64,000 bases of DNA from Rhynchopus sp. YZ270_cl-10 (Eukaryota > Euglenozoa > Diplonemea > Diplonemida > Diplonemidae): the NCBI GenBank assembly GCA_964035575.1, contig OZ037852.1, positions 1,550,001-1,614,000 on the forward strand, written 5' to 3'. A program made the position numbers and the translations under genes. The notes below the pieces were generated by a model. That model was not told where the DNA came from, made no database searches, and was given only the letters and a program-made list of their open reading frames with translations. Positions within the stretch are counted from its first letter, which is position 1. Each line of letters starts with the position of its first letter. This document shows positions 40,089 through 52,650 of this stretch, in pieces.

Positions 40089-42985
40089 ATGTCCAGCATG
40101 GCTTGGGTATCGAACGACCAGACCAAGGTGGAGTCTACTGTGGGGGGTGGTATGGTGGATAGATTCAGACAAAGGGTTCATTGCCGGTTTTGTGGTGGAA
40201 AACAGTGCAAACATGAGGATTGGACACGCGCAGAGAATCGAAAGAACACTCACGTCGCAATCAAAGGTCTGCATTCAAATTGGGTCGAAAACTGGGCCAT
40301 AGCCTCCCAACGACCTGCATCGGTGCTCTTTGCGAAGTATGACATCATCCCTCAATTTCAGCAGTGCAACTTAAAGGCGGTCTTCAACCTTCAGGAAACC
40401 GGGGAGCACCCATTTTGCGGCCCGCAGGGGCATCTCTTCCCGCAGTCGGGGTTCTCGTATGTACCTGAGATTGATTTGATGCCTCATGGAGTGTCGCATT
40501 ATAGCTTCCCTTGGCCGGATATGGGGACGCCAAACTTTGATATTGTGTTACGCACAGTGCAGGTTATGTGTGATCATGTGTCGAAGGGGGAGAGGTTTTT
40601 GGTGCACTGCCATGCAGGGTTGGGGAGAACGGGGTTGATGATTGCGTGTTGGATTATGTATCAGTTTGGGTATGACGCGCATGAGACTGTGGAGCGGGTG
40701 AGACGGCAACGTCCTGGGTCGATTCAGACGTCGAACCAACTCAAGTTTGTGCATGACTTCCACAAATACCTGCTTGCCTTGCGTGAGGTTTTCGCAGAAG
40801 GTGAGTCAATAGACCAGCACCTCGAGAGACAGAACGCCTACCTTCATGGACAAGAGGCCCGCGCGCTCCGTTATGTCCCTAAGCTCTGCCACAGCACACT
40901 CATTCGGATGCTCGACATGGTCGACACAGAGTTCAGCGATATGGGCACCACGCACCGCGGGTCAGAAATATGCTCCCTCCTCATTGACGGAGTACGCCGT
41001 CGTAAGGCGGGCACCCGGTTGAAACCTTCGCTCGCAGGGAAGCTGAAGGCGTTGCGACAGTCCCTAGAAGGCGGCCACTGGGGGGCAATCAAAAAGGTGA
41101 CCTCGCCTGCACTCTTGGTCGAAGTGTTGCTAGATTTTTTGAGCTGTCTGTCTGCTCCTATTGTCCCTACGCTAGCGATAGAGGAGGCGATGAAGCAGTT
41201 CAGCTCTAAAGGGTACAGCGAGATGGATCCTAAGGTGCTAAGAAACTCTGTTCATCCACATCCGCCTGCTGCGAAGAAGGTGGTCGAGCCTTTGGCAGTG
41301 GATCTGGAGGTGAGCAAGCGGACTATGGGGGTGGGGTCACCGGTGTACAGTCCACATTCCTCGACATCACGGTCATCCAGGAAGTTGCCGCCTTTGGGGT
41401 CGAAGGTGGGTTCAGAAGCGTCGCCCAGACACAACTCAGGAGTCGCATTGTCGGTGCTCACAAGGAATATGAATATCTACAGCAGTGATGAAGACATCTC
41501 GCCGACAACGATCAGTGCGGTGACACCCTCGCGTCGTCAAGAGGCGCTCCTCAGCCGCGTCTCTCATAAGCTGTGGGCAGCACAGCGCAGCAGTGAACAG
41601 CTTGCGTCGGTCGCATTAAAGCAGAACCTAGCATCGGCACCCTACCACACAGTGGGCGTGATTCTGTCGTCAATCAGGCTGATGTCCTGGGTATGGAAGA
41701 GTTTCAAAAATATGGGGTGGGGAAATGCACAAAATTTTAGAAAAAAAACACCAACAAAAACAAACAGGACCTCCCGCAGCAGCGACAAGGTGAAATACTC
41801 CGTGCCATCCTTGAGGTCCTCACACAAACCTCTCTGAACGATGAGTATGTTCCCCCTCTCTCCTCTCTGGTCGTTTTCAGGGCACATGTTTGTGTTCCAG
41901 TATCATCTTTGCCAAAAAAAAATGCCGCAAATGGGCACTTGTTTTCCACCTATTGTTGTCCGCAGGGTACTTATACTTTCATACAGATGTCTAACCTTCC
42001 CCCTTGCCCTTACCCTTCCCCCACAGCGAGGTGGCGTTCTTCTCCACTGCAGCAAAGGAGTGGGGCGATGCGTACTTCACGCGCGAGAGTGCGCGCGAGA
42101 CAACGGAGAACGGGAACGGTGGGGAACGCATTGCGTCGATGTACAGCGAGTGGCTGTCACGGCTGTACAGCCACCACAGCGAGGTGGGGAAGTGTCCGTA
42201 CAACTGCGGCATCAGCACTCCGGAGGGAGGGATGCCTGGTCAGGACCACGATGCGTACGTCATACCCACTGCGTTGTGCGCAAGCGTCGCAGGATCAACC
42301 GGCGCAAGCGCTGTTGCAAGCTCAAGCCCAAACGACAGCATCAACCCACCACCACCGCCCCCCTCCATCAAATGCGACACACCCGCCCACGCACGCCCTT
42401 CCCTCTCCCCTCTCCACGCCCAAGCTGTCCTTGCGCCCGAATCCTGCACGAGCCCTCAGATCACACGGTATTTTATTGGAAAACAACAACAAAAAAAAAA
42501 TCACTTCAACAAACAGAAGGGGAAGCCGTACACTTGGTGTTGAACAGCCGATGCATCTTGTGTCTGTTGGCGACAGCGAGGTATGGAAATATTTGTGCTC
42601 TGCGTTACCGCAAAAAAAAAAAATGATTTTTGCTTTGTTGGCCTTTTTGAGCGCCAAAACAGGCAACCTTTACCATGGTCGAGTAGTCGTTTATCTGACG
42701 GCTTTTTTTCTAAGAGAAAACCGAATGGAGTGGAAAACGTAGTGAGAGCGCAGCGGAAAACGATAGTGGGAATGCAACCAGCTTTTTTTTTTCTGTGTTG
42801 AAAAAACAAAGAGATTTTGACAAAAAAGGGACAATAAAACCCATCACACACATCCCCTTCAGACTGCTGGCCTCTCCTCTGTCCTTCAAGACGTGCGGGA
42901 GAACCTCGACACACCTGAGGTCGAAAGCGTGACCCAGCAGGAGAACCGCGACCGAGAAGGAGTCGAGAAGGACAAGGTCGAGTAG
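40089..42985 (+). CDS. Dual-specificity phosphatase, PTPDC1-like
   Basis: Five exons: 40089-41690, 41768-41844, 42027-42467, 42517-42580 and 42863-42985, giving 768 aa with phases that close exactly to the stop. The PTP domain (about 75-245) starts SNWVENWAIASQRP and has the signature VHCHAGLGRTG with Cys174 and Arg180. The WPD-like loop is FPWPDMGTP (Asp present), and the helix after the P-loop ends RQRPGSIQTSNQLKFVHDF, as in PTPDC1, a phosphatase linked to centrosome and cilium length. All catalytic residues appear intact. The C-terminal 500 residues are disordered and Ser/Pro-rich, including a Pro-run and a charged end (EKDKVE). Donors GTATGGA, GTATGTT, GTATTTT, GTATGGA; two acceptors end in CAAACAG. 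The start codon is the first ATG in the open frame. Confidence 0.87.
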
Positions 42986-43073
42986 GGGCCCCTCAAAGCG
43001 CGACCGAGAATGGGGACATGGTTAGCCACCTTGGAAAAGCTACACTACTTTTGTGCGGGCTTATCTTTCCATG

Positions 43074-43104
<31 letters not shown>

Positions 43105-43296
43105 CGTTTTTTATTTCTAGCCTTCCTGCTTCACCCCCCTTTGGGGGAGTGGGACAGCAGACACGATTAGACGCAAAAAAGTAGCGAGGCTCTCAGAGGT
43201 GTTCCCGTACACAGCCAAAAGAGTGAACCAAATGTACAAAAAAGAAAAGAAAGAAAAAAAAAGGCCTTTTGGTGTTGTCAGGATGAGCTGTGGTAA

Positions 43297-43342
43297 GGTG
43301 CGCTAAGCACTGCGAGGCTTAGGTTCATCTTATAAATTTTTT
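43297..43342 (+). repeat. C-family stem-loop, copy 5
   Basis: GGTGCGCTAAGCACTGCGAGG, then CTTAGGTTCATCTTATAAATT. Stem CTAAGC/GCTTAG complete. Confidence 0.75.
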
Positions 43343-43952
43343 TTTGTACCAAAATCTGTGTTTGTTCTGCTGTGTTCCGTCGTCGGTCCGTTTCTATGTT
43401 TTGTGAAAAGTCTGTTCATATTTTGTTGATTCCTCACATGTGGAATTTTTGTTGTGATTTTTTTTATTCTATTATTTCTGCATTGTCTGGTTACTGTCCT
43501 CGACAGGTTTTTCGTGTTTGAACGAACTAAAACGAACACGCTCTAACCTTCAGGTGACACATTTGTGTAATCAGAACCTGTCCGAATGTTGGCACAATCG
43601 TAAAAGGGTTGACGATACACATTTTCTCTTCGTGATTATGTTTTGGTATTCGTAATTGTTGAACTGTATGATTTTTTATGCACCTGTCACTGTGTATTCC
43701 CTAAGATTCACATTTTTCCTACAGGTTTTCAGCCGTTTTAAGCAACTCACACAACTCATACACAGCGAAACACACAACAAATTTGCAGTGCGACAAGTCA
43801 GATTCTATTTTTGGTTACTTATTTTTGGATCGTAGAAATGCGGGGAAAGAGAGGAGGGGTGTTCGCATGACGTGAACTTGCTATTAGAGAAAATGTGTAG
43901 ATGAATATTTTTCACTCCTTTTTTGGGGTTTTTTTTTAAGGGTTTTATCAAC

Positions 43953-43999
43953 GGTGACTAAGCACGAGAAAGACTTATGATCATCTTTGCAAACCCTTA
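43953..43999 (+). repeat. C-family stem-loop, copy 6
   Basis: GGTGACTAAGCACGAGAAAG, then ACTTATGATCATCTTTGCAAAC. Diverged in the 3' arm (CTTAtg). Confidence 0.7.
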
Positions 44000-44551
44000 T
44001 ATTTTTGAAACACGAAGATAGATATTTTTTTATTCCTACGAAGCTTTTCTTCAAAGGAGAAATAGTATTACCGGGTACGCCAACCATCCCTCAAAACAGG
44101 AGGATTTGTGCAATCAATGAACACAACTTTACTTACCTACCGATCCTACTATTACCCACACTTCTCACAGAGAGGGCAACATAAAGTATTGGATGTATCT
44201 GTAAAGAACGTCCTCCTTTGCACTTTCTGTCTTGGAAAGTATAGAAAAGCAATCTTTTAGGGCAATCCTCTTTCCGAGAACAATCGTGGACGCTATCCTA
44301 TGGTAGTGGTCAAAAATAAAACTTTTTTGACAACTTCCCCCCTTTTTTTTTACAGAGCAATGCCTCTTCGAGCATGACAATCCAGCATTTTTTTTGTCAA
44401 AAAAAAAAAACACACTTTTTACCCCTTCTCACCCAACTCCAGTACACTATTTAGTATGGTTCAACATCGTCTATTACCTACTGACTTCCTTAGGTCCTGC
44501 CTCCACTTCGGAGACACGAACCACACACCGATATCACTATCTAGGTCTAAA

Positions 44552-44592
44552 GGTGACTAAGCTACGAGAGGCTTAGGTTCATCTTATAAACT
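44552..44592 (+). repeat. C-family stem-loop, copy 7
   Basis: GGTGACTAAGCTACGAGAGG, then CTTAGGTTCATCTTATAAAC; one inserted T in the loop. A D-family copy follows 14 nt later, the same order as at 53434/53521. Confidence 0.8.
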
Positions 44593-44605
44593 CAGGGCTG
44601 TGTAG

Positions 44606-44660
44606 TGGAGCGCGATCAGGTATCTACACTAATACCCAGTTTTCATTTAAAAAAAAAAAA
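44606..44660 (+). repeat. D-family repeat, copy 1
   Basis: GGAGCGCGATCAGGTATCTAC, then ACTAATACCCAGTTTTCATTT and A-run; matches 53521 (GGAGCACC...TTTACACTAATAC...AGTTTTCAAA). Confidence 0.6.
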
Positions 44661-44783
44661 CTCTCGCCCTCCTTTCAGGAACGAAAGAAGAAAAAAAGGT
44701 TTCGCTCACCCCCTTTTTGAGTCGTTCTGGTTTCATCTCCCCGCCACAGAGCTTTATTTTATTTTTTGTGCTTTTTTTTTTTT

Positions 44784-44850
44784 CATCGGATGGCTGACAT
44801 CGATACAGTGGGCAGTCAGGAGGTGTTGCCTGCATCAATAACTATTTTTC
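44784..44850 (+). repeat. B-family repeat, copy 4
   Basis: CATCGGATGGCTGACATCG, ATACAGTGGGCAGTCAGGAGG, TGTTGCCTGCATCAATAACTA then T-run. GATG and CATC ends can pair. Confidence 0.75.
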
Positions 44851-45022
44851 ATTTCACCCCCCAATCCCACACACTTTGGGGCCATATTCTGCGCCACAAT
44901 TACCCCTATTATTATCAAACACACACACACACACATTTTTTTGATTATTCTCTCCATATTTCCTCCACTCCTTACCCTCCCTCTCCCCCTCTCTCCAGGT
45001 CAACAAACAAACAGACGACACA

Positions 45023-47506
45023 ATGAAGGTGGTGATGGTCGCGCACGAATGCGGCATCCCACAGTGGTACTGGAACGGCGACTCCGGTGCCGACGCGTGG
45101 GTAGCCTACGAGGAGTCGCGACGTGCTGTAGGGGAGCTCAACGGACGCCGCCTTGCAGACAAGCTTCAGGAGTCGGAGGCGGCTGGCTCGCCCCTCCTCT
45201 TCGTCTGCGAGGCGCTTCTCATCTTCACTGGCGCATTGGAGCGTGCCGACAACCCTTGCGGGGAGCACCCCGAAGCCCCCCTACGAGGAATGGCTGCGTG
45301 GGACGCAGTCCTCTCTGAGCTGCACCGTGAAGAGAACTACTTTGACAGCCTCGAAGCCCGCAGCAGCCCTTCGAAGCTCAAAGATGTGTCGAATGTTGAC
45401 GAAATGATCACAACCCTCCTCGAGGCATGTGTCCTCAACGCCGCCGTGTCGCCAGAGGCGCTGCGTAAGGCATTACCAACATTTCTCGCAAAGGCTGCAA
45501 CGACATTAGTGAACTTCCTTAAGTACGCAGCAGAGGTTATCACAAACCTGATTAAAGACTCCCAGGTGCGCAACTGTCTGCCAAGGATTATGTCAACGGA
45601 GTCGTATCTGTCACGTGAGTTGGCAGACCTTGGGGAGGACTCTCATGCGTCCTTGGTGTCCTTTGGAAAGCTTCTTTGCGCTGTGGAGCGGGTGCAGTGG
45701 AGGAGCAACACAAGAGCGCCCAATGGAGAGGTCGAGCAGATTGAGGACAACGTTTTCTTCGCGGTTGCGTCTGACGAAGGTGAGTCGGGCGTGCTGCTGA
45801 AACGTCTTGCGCTGCTGGTGAAGGAGTCCACCGAGATGGTGATCGGGAGCATACACAACATCTCCACGAACTACTCCCCTACCCCGCCACCCGCCTTGAG
45901 CTGTGTGATGCGTGCCTTGCTGCACTCCACAAACGACTTTGAGAGTCCTGCCATTCCACTGCAGGGCGTACGCTCTATCATCCGTGACTTCACATCACAG
46001 TCAAGCGACCACATGATGCGCAGTGTAGACGACGCCCTCGCAGACGAGACTGCACGCGGTGTGCACTGCATGACCTTCGTCAACGTCAAGCTCGCGAGCT
46101 ACCACACCGGGCGTACACAAGACGGCCGCGAGGCACCGACCCTCAGCTCGGCAGACGTCTTCATGCTGAGTGCCTACGTCGAGGGCCTCTTCATCAGCAA
46201 CGATGGACGCTACTACGACCCAGGCCACGGCGCCGCATGGGACCCCAACGCATTCGAAAGCGAGAGCCCCGCACAGCGCCGCAACCCCAGCGAGGTGCTC
46301 CCCTCAGTCGGCTCCACCGGTGCCTCTCTGCGTGCAGCAGCGGCAGCACCAAGCGCACAGCCTGGTGCACATGAACACAACTTCCAATCGCCTCTGCCAC
46401 GCCCAGTGTCTCCCATATCGACGCCAGACACGGCAGCGCTGCCAGGACCGATGAAGGCGCACCTCGACAACCTCCAAGCCATGTCCGGGCAGCGTGAGTC
46501 ATCCAGGTATGTGTTCACATTGTCACAAAATCATACAAAATAAACAAACAGATTCGCGTCTCCCACACTGTGCACCTCCCCAGGCTCGCCCCCATCCCAC
46601 GCAGTGCACAGCAACAGCTTCTGCTCGCAGACACCTAACAGCTCCTTCAACAAGGCCGAGCTTGAGAGGGACGAGCGCGATGAGATGCTTACGGAACGTC
46701 CGCCTAATGAGCTGCCTTGTTTGAGGCCGCTGTGGTTGCATCCTCCTGGGAAGCACATGACCAGGGAGCGGCAGCCCTACGCCGTCTTTGTTGATGTGCT
46801 GGGGAATGAGGACACCGTGGACGACCCTGCTGATAAGGAGGCGGAGCGGAAGTTCAGCAGCATCCGCATCCTCCTCATCGAGGCGATGCCGCGTCTGGGC
46901 ATGCGCGACCCTGAGCTGCTGCCACGCATGCAACGCATCCGTGACCAGATCCGCCGCAAGCTCACCTACATCGTGGACTACCTCATCACCGTCGAGAAGA
47001 CCCACTTCAACCTCGTCGGCGGCTCAGCCATGGAGGACTGCAAAGGTCTTGTCCACTTCGTTGTGGTCGACCGTACCAACCACAACAAGGTGCTCTCTCC
47101 TACCATCCTCCCAATGCGTCCCAGCGAAGGCAGTGGTCTCATGGAGTGGACCCCAGAGCAGCAGGAGAACACAGAGCAGGTCATCATCCCGAAGGTGCGG
47201 GAGATGGTGAACGGGGCGCAGCAGTTGGTGTGCAAAGGGTTTACAGAGTCGCTGTGGGGGGATACAGCGGTGCAGTACTACCACCGCATCTGGGTTGAGC
47301 AGGACGACGACGAAGTGCGGATAGACAACGACCTGCTGAACGTCATCCAGACACGCCCCTGGGCGATCCGTGACCACCTTGATTCCCGCCGGAGGTGCTA
47401 CGAGCTCTACGCAATGTACCTAGGCATCATCCCCCCAGTGGTCGTCGAAGAAAACAACCGTAACCTTCTCCGAATAATCCTTCCCCCAAAGAGCCGTGAT
47501 ATGTAA
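45023..47506 (+). CDS. Longin-domain protein, HPS1/MON1/Fuzzy-superfamily-like (812 aa)
   Basis: Exons are 45023-46506 and 46552-47506, joined in phase 2 across a 45-nt intron (GTATGTGTT...AACAAACAG), the shortest placed here. The N-terminal half is helical. SADVFMLSAYVEGLFISNDG near residue 380 looks like a longin-type strand/helix. Late in the protein, DCKGLVHFVVVDRTNHNKVLSP closely resembles the 'GLVHFI.VDRT.g.m.aP' block of the HPS1/FUZ/MON1 third longin domain, preceded by long helices (LLPRMQRIRDQIRRKLTYIVDYLI). Such proteins form Rab GEFs (BLOC-3, Mon1-Ccz1) or planar-polarity effectors at cilia. A 130-residue disordered Ala/Pro/Ser linker divides the halves. The family call rests on one motif and overall layout. 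Confidence 0.6.
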
Positions 47507-47753
47507 AAGAAATTCGTGTGATGTGTTTTGTGATATTTGAAAAGAAGAAGAAAAAAAAAACGTGTGAGTTGTGGGGTGTTGGAAAGTAGGGGGAAAAACT
47601 GAGAGGGGGCATTGTTATTTGTTTGAGGGGTGGGGTGCTAAATGTCATTACAAACCCCCTACAGAGACACACACACAGAGACAATTTGTTAGTTTAGCGG
47701 GAAGCACAAGAGCGAAGTGAAAGGAGGGGGGCGTGCTCAGAGGCAGCACAACG

Positions 47754-48271
47754 ATGGGGACCGACCTGCGCAACAGCGTGTATGTGGGTTTTTTGTTTTG
47801 GTTTGTTTGTGTCCATTTTGTTTTATGACTCTCTGTTCTACAGGTGGGGGAAAGACGGGATCAGTGACTCAGCGTGGACACAGCCACGCACAGAAGCAAC
47901 CACAGGATGGGGTGCACCTGCCGCAACGGTATGTCGGTTGGGCTCTGGGTTCATAATGTCCAAACACCTTTTGTTCACAGGGACCGTACTCATCCCAGCC
48001 GCAACAACAACAGCAGCAGCAGCCCCCACAGCAGCAGCAGCAATCCCAGCAGTCCCAGCAGCAGCAGCAGCCCACTGCTGACAGATGGAACATGGGTTCC
48101 AACCAAACGCGCTTCGCGACTACCTCCACCCCACAGCAGCAGCAGCAGCAACCGCAGCAGCACATCCAGACGCAGCAGCAGCCGCGTCAACAGACACACC
48201 AGCAAAGCGTGCCACAGCACCCCGCTGCACAGACCTCGCAATACTCCTCGTGGCAACAACCCCAGCAGCAG

Positions 48272-48305
<34 letters not shown>

Positions 48306-51237
48306 CCCAGCAGAGCTTGCAAAGCAACCAGTACTACTCCACACAGGGTGGGGCCAGCCTGCACGAGTCCGTGCCGTCGCACAGCACCCAACAACAACAC
48401 GGTGCACAGTCACACTCACAGCCCCAGTCGCACTCGCAGCCACAGTCTCACTCACAGGCACCATCGCACTCACAGCCACAGTCGCACTCACAGCCACAGT
48501 CACACTCACAGCCCCAGTCGCACTCGCAGCCACAGTCTCACTCACAGGCACCATCGCACTCGCAGACGCAATCGCACTCGCAGCCACAGTCCACGTACCA
48601 GAGCTCCTCGTGGAACCAGCAGTACCAGCCACAGCAACAACAGCAACAACAACCCCAGCAGCAGCAGCAGCACCAACAGCAGCAGCAGCAGGCACCACAG
48701 AGTGGCTACTCCCACACGCAGACGTTTGCCACCTCGCAAGTCTACGACACACGGTATTCCTCGACGGGGGGTCAGGGACAGCAAGGACAGAGCCAACAGG
48801 GGCAGGGCCAGGGGCAGGGGCAGAGCCAGCACTCGACACACCACCAGACGGGCCACCAAAGCCAGACACACCACAGCCAACCTGCGCATAGCAGCACTCA
48901 GGGGCAGGGGCAGGGTCAGGGACAGGGCCAGCAGAGAACGCAGCACACAACGTCGTCATCGTCTTGGCCTTCTGCTGTGGCACCGAAAGAGGAGTACAGA
49001 AGCCGGGCGACACCTACTGTGGGGACGTCACAGTACGCACGCGCAGACGCACCGCTGCAGGGCCAGCAAGGCCAGGCGCAGCGCCAGGCACCACCACAGG
49101 CGAACAGCGCTGCCCCGCAGTCTGCGTACTCGAACGTCACACGCTATGGCGGTGCACCGCAGGCCACACCCGCAGCACACCCCGGTGGCGAGGCGTCGCG
49201 CACGATGGCACGCCCACCACCACCCTCAAAGGACCACGACGACCGCTTCGCAAGGAACGCACCAGCCACTATCGGTGGGCTCAACGACCGGGCAGAGAAG
49301 TCGGACGACCGGGGTGGTATCTTCGGCAACGCAAGGGTTGGTGGAGGCGGTGGAGGAGGAGGAGGTGGTGGTGGAGGTGCGCCTACCACAACACGGCCAA
49401 CAGGGGCAATCGGGTCCGACCGCTTCACGCAGGAGCGCAGCTGGGGCGCACCGGGCAACGAACGCAACAACGGCAAGGGCGACAACAAGGGCTCCAAGGG
49501 AGGGAACAACGACCGTGAAGGGCGCAACAGCAACAACACCGGCAACAACAACAACGCGTTCAACCAGCGCGACTTTGGAGCGAAGGGCGACATGCGGGAC
49601 TTTGGCGGCAAGGGTGGACACGGGGACTTCGGTGCCAAGGGGAAGAGTGGCGGCAACAAAGGAGACTTTGGTGGCAAGGGAGAAAACTTTGGAGGAAAGG
49701 GCGACTTTGGCGGGAAAAATGACTTCGGAGGGAAAGGCGACTTTGGTGGCAAGGGCGACTTCGGAGGAAAGGGTGACTTCCAAAGAGGGGGCAAAGGGGA
49801 CGGGAAGGGCGATGGGCGGGGACACGACGACTTCATGGCGAAGGGCGGCAAGGGTGGCAAGGACGGCGGCAAGAACGACAGGGACAGGAAGGGCGGCAGG
49901 GACGACTTCCGTGACGGCGGCAAGGACGGGGGCAAGCAAGGGGGGCAGGACGGGAAGGGGTTCAAGGGCGGCAAGGGTGATATGAAGGGTGGCAAGGGCG
50001 GCATCGAGGAGGAATGGTTCAAGGGAGGCAAGAAGGGTGGCAAGGATATGAAGGGCAACAACGGGAAGGGCGACTTCGGCGGCAAGGGTGACTTCGGCAA
50101 AGGCGACTTCGGCAAGGGTGACTTCGGCAAGGGCGGGAAGAACGACTTCAACATGAAGGGAGGCAAGGACATGAAGGGCAAGGGTGACTTCAAGGGCAAC
50201 GAGAAGGGCTTCAAGGGTGACGGCGGCAAGCATGGCAAGAAGGGACAGCAGTTCCCTGCCGGACGTGGCGGGGGTGGTGGGTGGATCGGTGCTCCCGGAG
50301 GAGGCGGTGGCAACGCAGGCAAGGGTGGCCGCAACACACGCGAGTCCAAGGAGGACGACGTCACCCTGCGCATCAACGCACCAAACAAGCACACCTGGCG
50401 CGACGTGAAGCAGCTGCTGTCCACCTATGGGCGCACGAACGAGGTGATGTCAGCTGGGGACGGCACATTCACGACCACCGTGTCGCACGGGACTGCCAAA
50501 AAAATGGAGCGTGAGCTGAACGGGAAGTCCCCTGCGGGCTATGGCTCCATGAAGATCAAGATCCGCATTGAGAAGAAGGACAAGACACGCACACGCGCGG
50601 AAGCACGCAAGTACGACGATGCCAAGCCGGATGCGGAGACTGTGCTCAAGATCCTTGCGGCGAAGGCGGGCAAGGGTGTCACTGTGTCGGAGTTTGTGCG
50701 TCTGCACTCCTCGGCACGTGGCGGCAAGAGACTCGACACACGTGCCACGGCCGCCCTCAAGAAGGCCCTCCGTGCAATCCCCGGTGTTGCTGTCTACGAA
50801 CGCCCTGGCACGTCCAGCGGCGCACTCATTGGCCTTGAGGAGGGTCTCAAGTACCCGACACGCCTCTACTACAGCCCCAGAGATAAGGAGGTATGGGTCG
50901 GAGAACGTGACACAGCACACATACATCGTTCATTTTTGAGAATTATTTCGAATTATTTCGAATTATGCCCCATTTTTACCCCTGTTTTGTTTTCCATACA
51001 CCACTTTCTGCAGGCGAAACTCCCTCTGTACGCAAAGGATGCTGAGACACAAGGCACGTCCGAATATGCGAAGAGTATTGGCTTGGAAAAGGTACGTGAA
51101 CACACAGCTATCTCCCCCTCTTCCCCCAAGTTATGAATAAAAACAAAACAAAAACACAAAAATTGCAGAAGGACAAAGACGCGGAGACGAAGTCTGACCT
51201 GAAGTACCCATTCAATCTCTACTCGAAGGTTGCATGA
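47754..51237 (+). CDS. Low-complexity (Q-rich, SHSQPQ, FGGKGD) RNA-binding-like protein
   Basis: Five exons: 47754-47779, 47844-47928, 47981-50890, 51014-51091 and 51169-51237, giving 1055 aa. The mini first exon (MGTDLRNSV) is supported because only this joining restores the frame into WGKDGISDSAWTQP and then GPYSSQPQQQ. The first 300 residues are Gln/Ser/His-rich, with repeated SHSQPQ/SHSQAP hexamers (about 175-235). A Gly-run and then many FGGKGD/KGDFGGKG units follow (about 565-700), giving an extremely Gly/Lys/Asp/Phe-rich stretch. Near 835-905 VTLRINAPNKHTWRDVKQLL..KKMERELNGKS..SMKIKIR looks like a degenerate RRM, followed by a helical winged-helix-like part (ETVLKILAAKAGKGVTVSEFVRLH). 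The composition suggests an RNP-granule or condensate protein (inference). Confidence 0.78.
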
Positions 51238-51835
51238 AAAAAGCATAGCGTAAAAACGAAAGCGTAAAAAAAACAAACAAACAAACAAAAACAAAAGAGT
51301 GCACCCATTACATGGGGTGTAGACATAAATGTGAAAATAACAAACTTAACAAAAGGGGGAGTGGTGTTTTTTTCTTTTCTTTTCTTTTTGGATAATTGGC
51401 AGGTCATAGGTTGTGTATTGACGTCTCTTTTGGGTCTCTTTTTTTGTCCCAGTGGAGAACAGAAGAAAATAAACAAATCAAGGTTTCCAAAATAACCACA
51501 AATCCCACACCTTGTAGCGGCACTTTCTGTGACCCCACCAGGTGGATCACCCCTCCCACTCCCCGTCTAAATTACACAAGAATGCAACAAATGGCGACCT
51601 GGTTGTCAATTGTATTTTGAGATGCGTGCGCACGAGAGGCGTATTTATCTATTCAAGTTTTTTTTTTCTAAAAAGTCGGGGATAAAAAGGGAAGTGAAAG
51701 CACAATGCTGACACTAAATAACCGGGATTCAATAAAAAGGTAATAAAAAACAACAACACATTACGGAGAAAAGCTGCGTGGTGATCACACAAAAGGTGAC
51801 TAACCCGTTGTCAATTTTTCAAGAAAATAAAAAGG

Positions 51836-52014
51836 GTTTTGTTGAAATTTTCCCACTGTTTTGCACTTTCTTTTCTTGTGGTTGAGTTCGTTTTCTGGGT
51901 GGTGCTTGGGCACCCAGGTACACAGATACAGGGCACCTTGACGGGCGTTGTTTGGAAACACATGAAATTATATGTACAAAAAAGTGCCTCAAAGTTGGAA
52001 AATTTCAACAAAAC
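51836..52014. mobile_element. Short inverted-repeat element (179 bp)
   Basis: GTTTTGTTGAAATTTTCC at 51836-51853 is exactly complementary to 51997-52014. No ORF. MITE-like or simple fold-back; no target duplication is clear. Confidence 0.5.
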
Positions 52015-52300
52015 TGTTCACCTCGGGAACGTCGTTTTCGCTTTATTTGTGATTTCTGAGTGCGCACTCAGGAGACACTCATACAAGAAAACGACTTTTT
52101 CGGACGATAAAAAATCGCTATTTAAAAGCTAAACATAAACAAAAATCCCCCCCACCCCCACGTAATGAGGGAACAGGGGACATACCTCTCAGCGTGCCTT
52201 TTCCCACCCCAGCTCCAACGTTTTTTGACTCTCCCTCTTCCTCCCCCATGTGCCCCCCGTGACGCCTCATCATTAAGCGCCGCGTTCTGAATTTTGTAAA

Positions 52301-52340
52301 GGTGGCCAAAGCACGAGAGGGCTCAGGGCGCACTTCAGCC
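52301..52340 (+). repeat. C-family stem-loop, copy 8 (diverged)
   Basis: GGTGGCCAAAGCACGAGAGG, then GCTCAGGGCGCACTTCAGCC. The loop ACGAGAG is kept while both arms have changed. Confidence 0.6.
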
Positions 52341-52377
52341 ATGATTCAAAAAGGATTATTATTTTTTTGTGCCTTCG

Positions 52378-52446
52378 TCCGGATGGCTGGCATCGTACGT
52401 GGGTCAGTCGGAGGTGCCTGCATTAATAACTTCACTTTTTTTTTTG
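52378..52446 (+). repeat. B-family repeat, copy 5
   Basis: GTCCGGATGGCTGGCATCG, TACGTGGGTCAGTCGGAGG, TGCCTGCATTAATAACTTC, ACTTTTTTTTT. It is one of the fullest copies; the preceding TGCCTTC recalls the start of B'. Confidence 0.85.
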
Positions 52447-52650
52447 CTCTAAAATGCGTTGCAGAAAAAAACCCAAACTCTGTTATCTATTTCCCTCCCC
52501 ACCCCCCACCCCCCTTTGCTTTTGTGTCCCCCTCCCCAATATTCCGTTTGCAAAAAAAGAAAAAAACCATTGAGTAAGGTCCAAAGGCTTCCACTCTGGT
52601 GTGCTTTAGGCGATTGTTGACACAACAAAATAAAAATAAAATACAACAAT

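Larger units (their letters stand above)
42986..45022. other. 2-kb gap with stem-loops and T28 run
   Basis: Contains T28 (43074-43101), C copies at 43297, 43953 and 44552, D copy at 44606, and B copy at 44784. A pyrimidine leader ending CTCTCTCCAG at 44998 precedes the next ATG by 24 nt. No coding exon is supported. Confidence 0.55.

Noticed and set aside
47874-49985. Arg/His/Ser-rich 703-residue + frame and Leu/Pro-rich minus frames over the Q/FGGKGD gene
   Set aside because: They are shadows of the low-complexity coding repeat; only the Q/FGGKGD frame joins to exons with consistent phases and a C-terminal domain.
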